This document shows, piece by piece, positions 52,268 to 59,670 of a stretch of DNA of 64,000 nt. Position 1 is the stretch's first letter, and the number at the start of each line of letters is the position of its first letter. The stretch is from Amycolatopsis suaedae (GTDB lineage Bacteria; Actinomycetota; Actinomycetes; Mycobacteriales; Pseudonocardiaceae), in assembly GCF_004214935.1 (NCBI RefSeq), contig NZ_SFCC01000017.1, positions 108,151-172,150 of the forward strand, written 5' to 3'. Position numbers and translations under genes: made by a program. The notes beneath the pieces are model-generated. The model did not search any database and was not told the DNA's origin. It was given only the letters and a program-made list of their open reading frames with translations.

Positions 52268-53667
52268 CGCCGCCGACCACCGCGGAGCAGACACTGGCGC
52301 TGTACGACCGGGCGCTGGAGCTGTACCGGGACAATCCGAGGGCGACGGCGTGGCTGCACCGCCAGCTGGCCCGGTTCTCCGAGCCGCTGCGGCTGGCCGT
52401 CGCCGGCGCGGCCGGGGTGGGCAGGTCGACGCTGGTGAACGCGCTGGCCGGGGACGAAGTCGCGCCGCTGGAGGTCGGCGGCAGGCAGGTGCCGGTCAGC
52501 TACCGCGGCGGCACCGAGCCCAGGGCACTGGCCCACGGGGCGGGTCCGCTGCCCGCCGAGCGGGCAGGCAGGCGGCTGCGGGTCGACACGACCGGGCTCC
52601 CGGCCGAGCAGGTGGAGCGGATCGAGGTGGACTGGCCCAGCCGGTCGCTGCGTGATCTGGTCGTGCTGGACACGCCGCCGCTGCCTGCCGACGTCACCCC
52701 GCGTGCCGCCCAGGGGATGCTGACCGACGCCGACGCGGTGGTGTACCTGGTGCGCCGCCCCGCCGACGCCGACCTGGCGCCGTTGCGGGCACTGCACACG
52801 CACACCCTGGGCGGCGGGCTGCCGGTGCACACGCTGGTCGCCCTGGCCAGAGCCGACGAGCTGGGTGCGGGCCGGGTGGACGCACTGATCTCGGCACGGC
52901 AGATCGCCCGCAGGCGGCGGCGGGAGCCGTCGCTGTCCGAGCTGGGGCAGGACGTCCTGCCGGTGGCCGGGCTGCTGGCGGCCGCGGGCCGGACGCTGAC
53001 CGAGCCGGAGCACGCCGCGCTGGTCGCGCTGGCCAGGGTCGACCGTCCGACGCTGGAGGCGCAGCTGCTGTCGGCCGACCGGTTCACCAGGGCGGAGTCG
53101 CCGCTGCCGCTGGACGCCGGTGCGCGGGCGCACCTGCTGGGCCGGTTCGGGTTGTTCGGCCTGCGCCTGGCGACGACGCTGGTCCGGCGCGGCGCGGCCA
53201 CCCAGCCCGCGCTGGCCGCCGAGCTGGTGCAGCGCAGCGGGCTCGGTGAGCTGCGCGAGGCGATCTCGCTGCACTTCATCGAGCGGGAGGACGTGCTCAA
53301 GGCGCGGGCGGCGCTGCTCGGGCTGGACGTCGTGCTGCGGGGCGAGCCCGTGCCCGGCGCCGAGCTGCTGGCCGTCGAGCTGGAGGCGGTGCTGGCCGGT
53401 GCGCACGAGCTGCGGGAGCTACGGTTGCTGTCGGCGCTGCGGACCGGGCGCAGCACACTGCCGGAGACGCTGCGCGAGGAGGCGGTCCGGCTCGCCGGCG
53501 GCGACGGGGCCGACCCGGTGGCGCGCCTGGGCGAGGACTGGCCCGCGCAGGCGCAGGAGGCGCTGTGGCGGTGGCGTTCCCTCGCGGAGAACCCGGTGCT
53601 GGACGCCGCGGCCCGGCAGGACGCCGCCGTGCTGGCCCGCACCTGCGAAGGCTTGTTCGCCCAGTAG
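52264..53667 (+). CDS. iniC: Dynamin-like GTPase IniC
   Basis: 467-residue second dynamin-family protein, shorter than IniA. P-loop is GAAGVGRSTLVNAL with Arg in place of the usual Lys (GxxxxGK), G3 LDTPPLP, and the usual TKxD is changed to ARADE. It lacks a clear transmembrane hairpin. These changes suggest weak or no GTP hydrolysis, with IniC as a partner of IniA. Start TTG at 52264 overlaps the iniA stop; no ATG is near. It is the last gene of the operon and ends a few bases before the convergent lipoprotein gene. Confidence 0.88.
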   Translation: MTPPTTAEQTLALYDRALELYRDNPRATAWLHRQLARFSEPLRLAVAGAAGVGRSTLVNALAGDEVAPLEVGGRQVPVSYRGGTEPRALAHGAGPLPAERAGRRLRVDTTGLPAEQVERIEVDWPSRSLRDLVVLDTPPLPADVTPRAAQGMLTDADAVVYLVRRPADADLAPLRALHTHTLGGGLPVHTLVALARADELGAGRVDALISARQIARRRRREPSLSELGQDVLPVAGLLAAAGRTLTEPEHAALVALARVDRPTLEAQLLSADRFTRAESPLPLDAGARAHLLGRFGLFGLRLATTLVRRGAATQPALAAELVQRSGLGELREAISLHFIEREDVLKARAALLGLDVVLRGEPVPGAELLAVELEAVLAGAHELRELRLLSALRTGRSTLPETLREEAVRLAGGDGADPVARLGEDWPAQAQEALWRWRSLAENPVLDAAARQDAAVLARTCEGLFAQ

Positions 53668-53672
53668 CCCAC

Positions 53673-54686
53673 TCAGTACGGGAATTGATCGACGTTGTCG
53701 TTGGTGATCAGCAACGGCTCGCCGAGCAGCAGGGTGCGGTTGATCGCGGTGTACCGCACGGCGGGCAGCTCCGCGCTGACCCGGTTCATCGGCTCCAGCG
53801 GCCTGCCCTCGGCGACCTCGTTGGCCGCCCAGGCGGTCAGGTAGCCGAGGTTCTCGACGTCCCACAGCACGGCCGCCGCGGCGGAACCGTCGCGCAGGTA
53901 GGGCTTCATCGTCTGCGGCGTGCCGACGCCGACGGTGAACACCTTGCCGATGTTGCCGGTGTCCCGCACGGCCTGCGCGACCCCGGGCGCGGACGTCGTG
54001 CACTCGCCGACCAGGCCGGTGAGATCCGGGTGGGCGGCCATCAGTTCCTTCGCCTTGGCGGTCGCGGCCCGCTGGTCCTCACCGACGTAGGACACGTCGA
54101 CGATCTGCGCGTTCGGGTAGGTGCGGGCGGTGTAGGCGCGCTGCACGGCGATCCACGCGTTGAGGTTGGCCGCCGTCGGTCCACATGAGACGATCGCGTA
54201 CTTGCCGGTGCCGCCGGTCTTGTTCATCAGCGCGTCGGTCAGCGTGTGCCCGACACCCTCCGGGCTGGCCTGGTTGACGAACAGTTCACGGACCGAGTTG
54301 GGTGCGTCGGTGTCGGTGGTGAGCACCTTGATGCCCTGGCCGCTGGCCTCGGCCAGGACGGTGTCGATGGCGGCGGGGTCGTTGGGGGCGACCACGATGA
54401 CGTCGACGCGTTCCTGGATCAGCGAGCGGACCACCTGAACCTGCGCGGGCGGGTCGACTGTGGACGGTCCGCGGTAGATCCACTCCGCACCGAGGGTTTC
54501 GGCCGCCTGCCTGCCGCCGACGTCCATGGCCTTGAAGTACGGGATCTCCGCGACCTTGGGCACGAACGCGATCCGCACCCTCGGCGAGTCGTTGCCCGGA
54601 GCCGGTTCGCCACCCGCGTCGCAACCGGCCACGGCGAGCACCGCGGCCAGGAGCAGAGACGGCAACCGGCAGGACAACAACCGCAT
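53673..54686 (-). CDS. Sugar-type ABC substrate-binding lipoprotein (RhaS-like)
   Basis: 337-residue periplasmic-binding-type protein with lipobox LAVAGC at its N-terminus. Peripla_BP_4 fold: VRIAFVPKVAEIPYFKAMDVG at the start, VDVIVVAPNDPAAIDTVL in the hinge region and FTVGVGTPQTMKPYLRDG. It resembles rhamnose/autoinducer-2 binding proteins. No transporter ATPase or permease is adjacent, so it is an orphan in this window; partners may be elsewhere or lost. ATG at 54686. Confidence 0.9.
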   Translation of the reverse strand: MRLLSCRLPSLLLAAVLAVAGCDAGGEPAPGNDSPRVRIAFVPKVAEIPYFKAMDVGGRQAAETLGAEWIYRGPSTVDPPAQVQVVRSLIQERVDVIVVAPNDPAAIDTVLAEASGQGIKVLTTDTDAPNSVRELFVNQASPEGVGHTLTDALMNKTGGTGKYAIVSCGPTAANLNAWIAVQRAYTARTYPNAQIVDVSYVGEDQRAATAKAKELMAAHPDLTGLVGECTTSAPGVAQAVRDTGNIGKVFTVGVGTPQTMKPYLRDGSAAAAVLWDVENLGYLTAWAANEVAEGRPLEPMNRVSAELPAVRYTAINRTLLLGEPLLITNDNVDQFPY

Positions 54687-54836
54687 TTCGAGCCACCCAG
54701 CTTGTGTCTAACACCACGACCGGTCGGGGTTCCGGTGTGCGTGTGCGGAGCCAAGGTAGACCACCGGGGTGAACGACGGGCGACCACCGTCCGCATTCGT
54801 CCGGGTACCCACCCGGCGCGGTGAGGTGACGGTGCG

Positions 54837-55502
54837 GTGACGGCCGGTCCCGACGATGACGCCATGACGTTCACGCCACTGGATCTGCTCGACGTGTCCA
54901 GCCTTCAGGGGACAATCGACTGGGCCGCTGTGCGCCGCGGCGGATACCGGGGCGCCTACATCCGGCTCACCCGCGGCCTGGAGGAGGTCGACGCGCTCGC
55001 CGCCGACAACCTGGCCGGCTGCCTGCGCAACGGCCTGCTGCCGGGGTTCTACCACCGGGCCTTCCACGAACTGGGCAAACCGGACGTACAGGCACTGCAT
55101 TTCGCCATGCACCTGCAGCGGGTCGCCGGGCCGGTGCGGATGCTCCCGCCGGTGCTCGACTACGAGGACCAGGCGCCGGGCAAGGAGTTCTGCCAGACGT
55201 TCCTCGCCGCGGTCCGTGGCTACACCGGGCGGCGCACGCAGGTGATCTACACGTCGGGGTCGTTCGTGGACCAGTGGGTCGGCGGCGAGTCGTGGATGGA
55301 TCCGGACATCTGGCTGTGGATCGCCGACTCCGGCAAGTACACCGGCGCCACGCCGGGCAAGCCGAAGTACCTGACGACGCGGGTGGTGCTGCACCAGCAC
55401 TCCGGCCCGCAGCCGAACGTCCCGGGCATTCCGGCGGATGCCCCCAACCCGTTGTGTGACGTCAACCGGTCCACCGGTGACCTGTCCCAGATTGTGAGGT
55501 GA
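54837..55502 (+). CDS. GH25-type lysozyme
   Basis: 221-residue glycoside hydrolase of the GH25 muramidase family: LLDVSSLQGTIDWAAVRRGG (catalytic Asp in the first DVSS segment), AYIRLTRG, and PVLDYEDQAPG with the acid residues; HQHSGPQPNVPG near the end. No signal peptide, which favours a phage-type endolysin origin. GTG at 54837 has AGGTGA seven bases upstream; ATG at 54864 is the alternative. It overlaps the next gene's upstream GTG. Confidence 0.85.
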   Translation: MTAGPDDDAMTFTPLDLLDVSSLQGTIDWAAVRRGGYRGAYIRLTRGLEEVDALAADNLAGCLRNGLLPGFYHRAFHELGKPDVQALHFAMHLQRVAGPVRMLPPVLDYEDQAPGKEFCQTFLAAVRGYTGRRTQVIYTSGSFVDQWVGGESWMDPDIWLWIADSGKYTGATPGKPKYLTTRVVLHQHSGPQPNVPGIPADAPNPLCDVNRSTGDLSQIVR

Positions 55503-55507
55503 GTGGC

Positions 55508-56371
55508 ATGCCTGGATCCGTGGCCGCCGTGGTGGCCGAGCTGCGCCGGCGCGGGATGACGGTGCACGAGTGGCCGGGCTGGCAGAACCGCGGTAACGGG
55601 GATTCCGCGGACTGGTGCGGCGGGCTGGTGCACCACACCGGCGGTTCGTACAGCATGGCCTACGCGCTGCTGGCCGACGGCCGTGGCGGGCGCGATCCGC
55701 TGGCCGGCCCGCTGTGCAACTTCGCGGGCAACGTCGACGGAACGCTCACGGTCATCGCGGCCGGGGTCGCCAACCACGCCGGGGCGTCCGGCGGCAAGTC
55801 GATGGGCCCGCTGCCCGTCACCGGGAGGTTCAACCGCAGGGTGATGGGCCTGGAGATCTGCTACCCCGGCGATGCCCCGATGCGGGACGCGCAGTACCGC
55901 GCCGCGCTGGTGTGGGCGCGGGTGGTCGCCGACGTCTGCGGCGGCGGCGACATCCAGCGGGTCCGGGCCCATGCCGAGACCAGCGTGAAAGGCAAGTGGG
56001 ACCCCGGCTACGCCGAGGGCAAGACCATCGACATGAACAAGTTCCGCGCCGAGGCCGCGGTGGCAGAAGGAGGAGACGACATGGCTCTGGACGATGTGCT
56101 GGGCAAGCGGCCCGACGGCGTGCCGTTCACGGTGCGGGACGCGCTGGCCAACCTGTACCTGGGCGCGTTCTACGGCGGCGGCGACTCGGGTGCGCGCCCG
56201 GTCTACAAGACCGTCAACGCCATCAACGACGACCTGGGCAAGGCACACGCCCAGACCGGCAAGACCAACGGGCAGCTGCAGGTCGAGCAGCAGAAGATGC
56301 TGGAGAACCTGCAGAAGGCCGTCGGCGATCTGCAGACGTCGGTGGCGTCGCTGGCCGAGAAGCTGAAGTAA
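55508..56371 (+). CDS. Phage-type N-acetylmuramoyl-L-alanine amidase (endolysin)
   Basis: 287-residue amidase_2/PGRP-like enzyme. Zinc ligands: HH in LVHHTGGSYS and His in the RVRAHAETSVKGKWDPG motif, with MGLEICYPG between. C-terminal ~100 residues contain a coiled-coil-like tail (GQLQVEQQKMLENLQKAVGD). No signal peptide. ATG at 55508 has AGGTGAG at a good distance. It follows the GH25 gene directly and is followed by a terminator, then tRNA genes. The pair looks like a lysis cassette fragment of a prophage. Confidence 0.85.
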   Translation: MPGSVAAVVAELRRRGMTVHEWPGWQNRGNGDSADWCGGLVHHTGGSYSMAYALLADGRGGRDPLAGPLCNFAGNVDGTLTVIAAGVANHAGASGGKSMGPLPVTGRFNRRVMGLEICYPGDAPMRDAQYRAALVWARVVADVCGGGDIQRVRAHAETSVKGKWDPGYAEGKTIDMNKFRAEAAVAEGGDDMALDDVLGKRPDGVPFTVRDALANLYLGAFYGGGDSGARPVYKTVNAINDDLGKAHAQTGKTNGQLQVEQQKMLENLQKAVGDLQTSVASLAEKLK

Positions 56372-56376
56372 CGCGT

Positions 56377-56408
56377 GAAGGCCCCTTCGACGAGTCGAAG
56401 GGGCCTTC
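56377..56408. terminator. Bidirectional terminator between endolysin and tRNA-Pro
   Basis: 15-bp arms GAAGGCCCCTTCGAC/GTCGAAGGGGCCTTC with a two-base apparent loop. It starts six bases past the endolysin stop and faces tRNA-Pro on the other strand. Confidence 0.85.
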
Positions 56409-56413
56409 TCCGG

Positions 56414-56487
56414 TCGGGACGACAGGATTTGAACCTGCGACCCTCCGCTCCCAAAGCGGATGCGCTACCAAGCTGCGCCACGTCCCG
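56414..56487 (-). tRNA. tRNA-Pro (UGG)
   Basis: 74-base tRNA on the minus strand. Acceptor CGGGACG/CGTCCCG, D-loop region with AGCTTGGTAGCGC, anticodon loop TTTGGGA (anticodon TGG), T-arm GGTTCAAATCC. CCA is not encoded. Confidence 0.97.
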
Positions 56488-56569
56488 GAACCACGCCACC
56501 CGACGGGTGGGTGTGACCCACTCTATCGGCAGCCGCTAAGCTACCTGCGCGCCGGTCCGGCCGGTGCAT

Positions 56570-56640
56570 GCGGGCGTAGCTCAATGGTAGAGCCCCAGTC
56601 TTCCAAACTGGTGGTGCGGGTTCGATTCCCGTCGCCCGCT
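56570..56640 (+). tRNA. tRNA-Gly (UCC)
   Basis: Acceptor GCGGGCG/CGCCCGC, D-arm AGCTCAATGGTAGAGC, anticodon loop CTTCCAA (anticodon TCC), T-arm GGGTTCGATTCCC. 71 bases; CCA follows at 56641-56643. Confidence 0.97.
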
Positions 56641-56647
56641 CCACAAA

Positions 56648-57409
56648 TCACTCGGCGGGCCACTCGTAGGACAACTCGTACCGGTCCGCGGGCAACACCA
56701 TGTCGTTCATCTCCAGCGGTGTGCCGTCCTCGCCGTAGGCGACGCGGGTAACGGTCACCACGGGCACGCCCTGGTCGATCTGAAGAGCCGACGCCTCCTC
56801 CGGTGACGGCATCCGGGCGCCGACATGCTCGACGAAGTGGCCGATGGCGTACCCGGCCTCCTCCAGTCGCGCGTAGGTGCCACCAGGGCCGGTGTCGACC
56901 TCCTCGACGGCGGTGCCGCGGGTGAACTCCCGTCGCAGCCGCGACACGGCCAGCTGGACGATCAGTCCGTTGGCCCGCATAACCCGGTCCCGCACCGTGA
57001 CTTCGGTGCCAACGTCGACTGCGAGCGTCTCCGCGACGCGGTCGTCGGCAGACTCGAAGCGGACCTTGACCGACGACGAGGCGGTGAAGCCTTTCGCGGC
57101 GGCGTCGGCGAGAAACGCGCCCTGGTCGCGTTCCCGGGCAGCACGGGACAGCCGTGACCGCGACAGGCGCTGGATCATGGCCGGAGGGCGGACGAACACG
57201 CCGCGACCGTGCTCGGCGGTCACGAGGCCCTCGGACCGCAGCACGTTCACGGCGTCGCGGATGGTCGGCCGGGACACGCCGTAGGCCTCGACCAGTTCAC
57301 GCTCACTGGGCAGCTTCGTCCCCGGCGCGTACTCGCCGGCTTCGATACGGCCCCGCAGATCAGCGGCCACCTGCCGGAAGGCTGGGACTCCGCTCGTTTT
57401 GTCCACCAT
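56648..57409 (-). CDS. GntR/HutC family transcriptional regulator
   Basis: 253-residue regulator. N-terminal winged helix: AFRQVAADLRGRIEAGEYAPG, KLPSERELVEAYGVSRPTIRDAV; C-terminal UTRA effector domain (VRDRVMRANGLIVQLAVSRL, GTPLEMNDMVLPADRYEL). This GntR type is common next to tRNA sites and on integrated conjugative plasmids of actinomycetes, where it controls transfer genes. ATG at 57409. It is divergent from a 52-residue ORF, with three operator-like copies of ACCAGTTGAC between them. Confidence 0.9.
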   Translation of the reverse strand: MVDKTSGVPAFRQVAADLRGRIEAGEYAPGTKLPSERELVEAYGVSRPTIRDAVNVLRSEGLVTAEHGRGVFVRPPAMIQRLSRSRLSRAARERDQGAFLADAAAKGFTASSSVKVRFESADDRVAETLAVDVGTEVTVRDRVMRANGLIVQLAVSRLRREFTRGTAVEEVDTGPGGTYARLEEAGYAIGHFVEHVGARMPSPEEASALQIDQGVPVVTVTRVAYGEDGTPLEMNDMVLPADRYELSYEWPAE

Positions 57410-57441
57410 CGGGCCAATTCTCCACACGTCCGGTCGTCTTG

Positions 57442-57492
57442 ACCAGTTACCCGCCATGAGGTCAACTGGTAAGGACATGTTGGCCAGTTGAC
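57442..57492. promoter_or_regulatory. Three GntR-type half-sites
   Basis: ACCAGTT at 57442-57448, AACTGGT (reverse) at 57464-57470 and CCAGTTGAC at 57484-57492. The first two form an inverted repeat with a 15-base spacer. They lie between the GntR gene and the small ORF at 57505. Confidence 0.65.
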
Positions 57493-57504
57493 GAGGAGCT
57501 CACG

Positions 57505-57663
57505 ATGGCGAAGACGGCTGAACCCGCGCCTCGTCGCCGCCCGGCAAGGCGTCCACCCCGACCGTCATCGAACGAACCGCCGGTGCGACCGGCCATCGTG
57601 TGCTTGTACGACGATCACTTCATCCACCGCACCTGCCCGTGCTTCGAGGGCAGGCAACGGTGA
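57505..57663 (+). CDS. Small basic Cys-containing protein (52 aa)
   Basis: 52-residue open frame, ATG at 57505 with GAGGAGCTC nine bases upstream. Starts MAKTAEPAPRRRPARRPPRP, then a tail ending IHRTCPCFEGRQR with three cysteines in all (one before, a CPC pair). No match that I can name; small proteins of this kind occur beside GntR genes in actinomycetes. The operator-like sites between it and the GntR gene suggest it is repressed by it. Confidence 0.6.
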   Translation: MAKTAEPAPRRRPARRPPRPSSNEPPVRPAIVCLYDDHFIHRTCPCFEGRQR

Positions 57664-57672
57664 GAGACCCCT

Positions 57673-58086
57673 TCAGCTGGCCAGTTCCTCGCGGTGCGCG
57701 CGGTTGGCCCTGATGAGGCCGTCGAGCGAGTCCCGGGTCCGGATGAGGTCGGCGATGTGCTCGGACAGCCGCTCCCGTTCCTGGACCATCCGTTCCAGCG
57801 CGGCGTCGGAGTTCTCCTCGCTGGGCGAGTCGACGCACGGCAGGAGTTCGGCGATGGTGCGGCTGGACAGGCCGGCGGCGTACATCCGCTGGATGAACTC
57901 CACCCGCGCCACCTCCTTGGCCGTGTAGTGGCGCTGGCCGCTGGCGCTGCGGGTGCTGTTCAGCAGGCCCTGTTCCTCGTAGTAGCGCAGGGACCGGACA
58001 CTGACCCCGGTTCGTGCCGCCACCTCCCCGATGCGCAATCCGTCCTCCCCGCTGTGACCCGCGGCACAGAGCTTTGCCTCTGACAT
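57673..58086 (-). CDS. MerR family transcriptional regulator
   Basis: 137-residue MerR protein. HTH: LRIGEVAARTGVSVRSLRYY, EEQGLLNSTRSASGQRHY, followed by coiled-coil ALERMVQERERLSEHIADL. A single Cys in LLPCVDS; no metal-binding tail. ATG at 58086. It is divergent from the ene-reductase gene with 53 bases between. A MerR gene next to an old-yellow-enzyme gene fits electrophile or redox sensing, but ligands were not determined. Confidence 0.9.
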   Translation of the reverse strand: MSEAKLCAAGHSGEDGLRIGEVAARTGVSVRSLRYYEEQGLLNSTRSASGQRHYTAKEVARVEFIQRMYAAGLSSRTIAELLPCVDSPSEENSDAALERMVQERERLSEHIADLIRTRDSLDGLIRANRAHREELAS

Positions 58087-58101
58087 CGATGTGAGCTTCT
58101 A

Positions 58102-58126
58102 GCGTAGCCGCAGTACCCCACTACGC
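58102..58126. promoter_or_regulatory. MerR-type inverted repeat
   Basis: GCGTAG (58102-58107) and CTACGC (58121-58126) with a 13-base spacer, between the divergent MerR and ene-reductase starts. Likely operator. Confidence 0.55.
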
Positions 58127-58139
58127 GAAGGAGCCTGAC

Positions 58140-59213
58140 GTGACAACGCTTTTCGACGGCTACCGGCTCGGCGACCTGCGCCTGCCCAACCGGGTGGTGA
58201 TGGCACCGATGACGCGGGTGCGGGCCGCGGCCGGTGGCCTCGCGACGCCGTCGATGGCGGCCCACTACGCCCAGCGGGCGACGGCCGGGCTGCTGGTGAG
58301 CGAGGGCGTCCAGCCGAGCCTGATCGGCCAGTCCAACCCGGGCACCCCGGGTCTGCACACCGAGGAGCAGATCGCCGCCTGGCGACCGGTGACCGCGGCC
58401 GTGCACACCAACGGCGGGCGCATCTTCGCGCAGATCATGCACGGCGGACGGGTGTCCCACCCCGACACCACCGGGCTGCAGCCAGTCGGTCCCTCGGCCG
58501 TGCCCGCCGTCGGCAACGTGTTCACCCCGAACGGGCCCCAGCCCGCGCCGATGCCTCGCGCGCTGGACACCGCCGAGATCCCCGAGCACGCCCACTCCTA
58601 CGCCGCGGCCGCCCGAGCCGCCATCGACGCCGGCTTCGACGGCGTGGAACTGCACGGCGCCAACGGTTACCTGATCTCGCAGTTCCTGTCCTCGAACGCG
58701 AACCTGCGCACGGACCGCTACGGCGGCCCGGTGGCCAACCGGATCCGGTTCGCCGTCGAGGCGGTGTCCGCGACCGTGGACGCCGTCGGCGCGGACCGGA
58801 CCGGCATCCGCCTCTCGCCGGGCGGAACCTTCTGGGGCGTCGAGGAAACCGAGGTCCCCGAGCTGTACGCCGCGCTGCTGCACGAGCTGGCCCGCCTCCA
58901 GGTCGCCTACGTCCACCTGGAGGCCACCGCGGACGAGGAGGTGCTGGTGGGCCTTCGCCGCGCCTGGCCGGGCACGCTCATCATGAACCCGGTCGTCCCG
59001 ATGGGACCGAAGCAGGCCGACCGGGCCGCGGCCGACCACTGGCTCGGGCTGGGTGCCGACCTCATCAGCTTCGGCCGCGCCTTCATCGCCAACCCCGACC
59101 TCGTCGAGCGGCTGCGCAACGCGCTGCCGCTCGCGCCGGTCGACGAGGCCACGTTCTACGAGGGCGGCGACGCCGGTTACCTGACCTATCCGGCGTACCA
59201 GTACCCGGCCTGA
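58140..59213 (+). CDS. Old-yellow-enzyme family alkene reductase
   Basis: 357-residue FMN oxidoreductase. Motifs: PNRVVMAPMTRVRA (FMN binding), GRIFAQIMHGGRVSHP, the substrate-binding His-Asn pair in VELHGANGYLISQFLSS, and RTDRYGG. The C-terminal GADLISFGRAFIANPDL binds flavin phosphate. Reduces activated C=C bonds with NAD(P)H. GTG at 58140 is preceded by AAGGAGCC. Located opposite a MerR gene and followed by repeat island IV. Confidence 0.95.
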   Translation: MTTLFDGYRLGDLRLPNRVVMAPMTRVRAAAGGLATPSMAAHYAQRATAGLLVSEGVQPSLIGQSNPGTPGLHTEEQIAAWRPVTAAVHTNGGRIFAQIMHGGRVSHPDTTGLQPVGPSAVPAVGNVFTPNGPQPAPMPRALDTAEIPEHAHSYAAAARAAIDAGFDGVELHGANGYLISQFLSSNANLRTDRYGGPVANRIRFAVEAVSATVDAVGADRTGIRLSPGGTFWGVEETEVPELYAALLHELARLQVAYVHLEATADEEVLVGLRRAWPGTLIMNPVVPMGPKQADRAAADHWLGLGADLISFGRAFIANPDLVERLRNALPLAPVDEATFYEGGDAGYLTYPAYQYPA

Positions 59214-59670
59214 CGAGCCGCCACGAGCACGTGAAGGCCACCTTCACCACGTGAGACGTCAGGGTCCCGGCAAAGTCCGGGGTGCGGCAGGGCGAGGCGG
59301 GTGGTCCCGAGCGCAGAATTCGCGGGCCGCAATGCAGAACTCGCGGTCGTGAGCGCAGAACTCACGATGTGGACGCCGGTTCCAGATCGCGAGACGTGGC
59401 CCGGCCCAGGCTCGTGAAGGCCACCTTCATTACGTGTGACGTAATGAAGGTGGCCTTCACGTACTTGACGCTTGCTGGGTTGTCTCGTTCGTGGTGACTG
59501 GTGGGGTGGTTGTGGTGTGCGAGGCCGGTGGGGCGGGTGCGCCGGGGTGAGGGCGGATGTGGTGGCGTCAGATGCCGTGAAAGGGGCCCTCACGGCAATC
59601 GCGCCGGGCCTCGACTTTGCCGGGGCCCTGACGCGAACGTAATGAAGGTGGCCTTCACGTGCTTCGGCCG
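59214..59670. repeat. Repeat island IV (non-coding, composite)
   Basis: 457 bases between convergent genes. A full forward end module at 59228-59280 and a reverse one at 59611-59662 bound the island like terminal inverted repeats. Inside: GAATTCGCG/AACTCGCG units 59313-59348, a truncated core (59349-59382, GAGCGCAGAACTCACGATGTGG), module TTCCAGATCGCGAGAC, a 49-base perfect palindrome (59413-59461), the GTCTCGTTCGTGGTGACTGG module at ~59482-59510 and a variant palindrome GCCGTGAaAGGGGCCCTCACGGC (59574-59597). Confidence 0.8.
59413..59461. repeat. 49-bp perfect palindrome (end modules joined head to head)
   Basis: Arms of 23 bases (CGTGAAGGCCACCTTCAT + TACGT, and its exact complement) around a three-base loop GTG. 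It is two copies of the inner end module facing each other. Confidence 0.9.

Noticed and set aside
54837..56371. Complete prophage
   Set aside because: Only two lysin genes; no capsid, tail, integrase or terminase is present.
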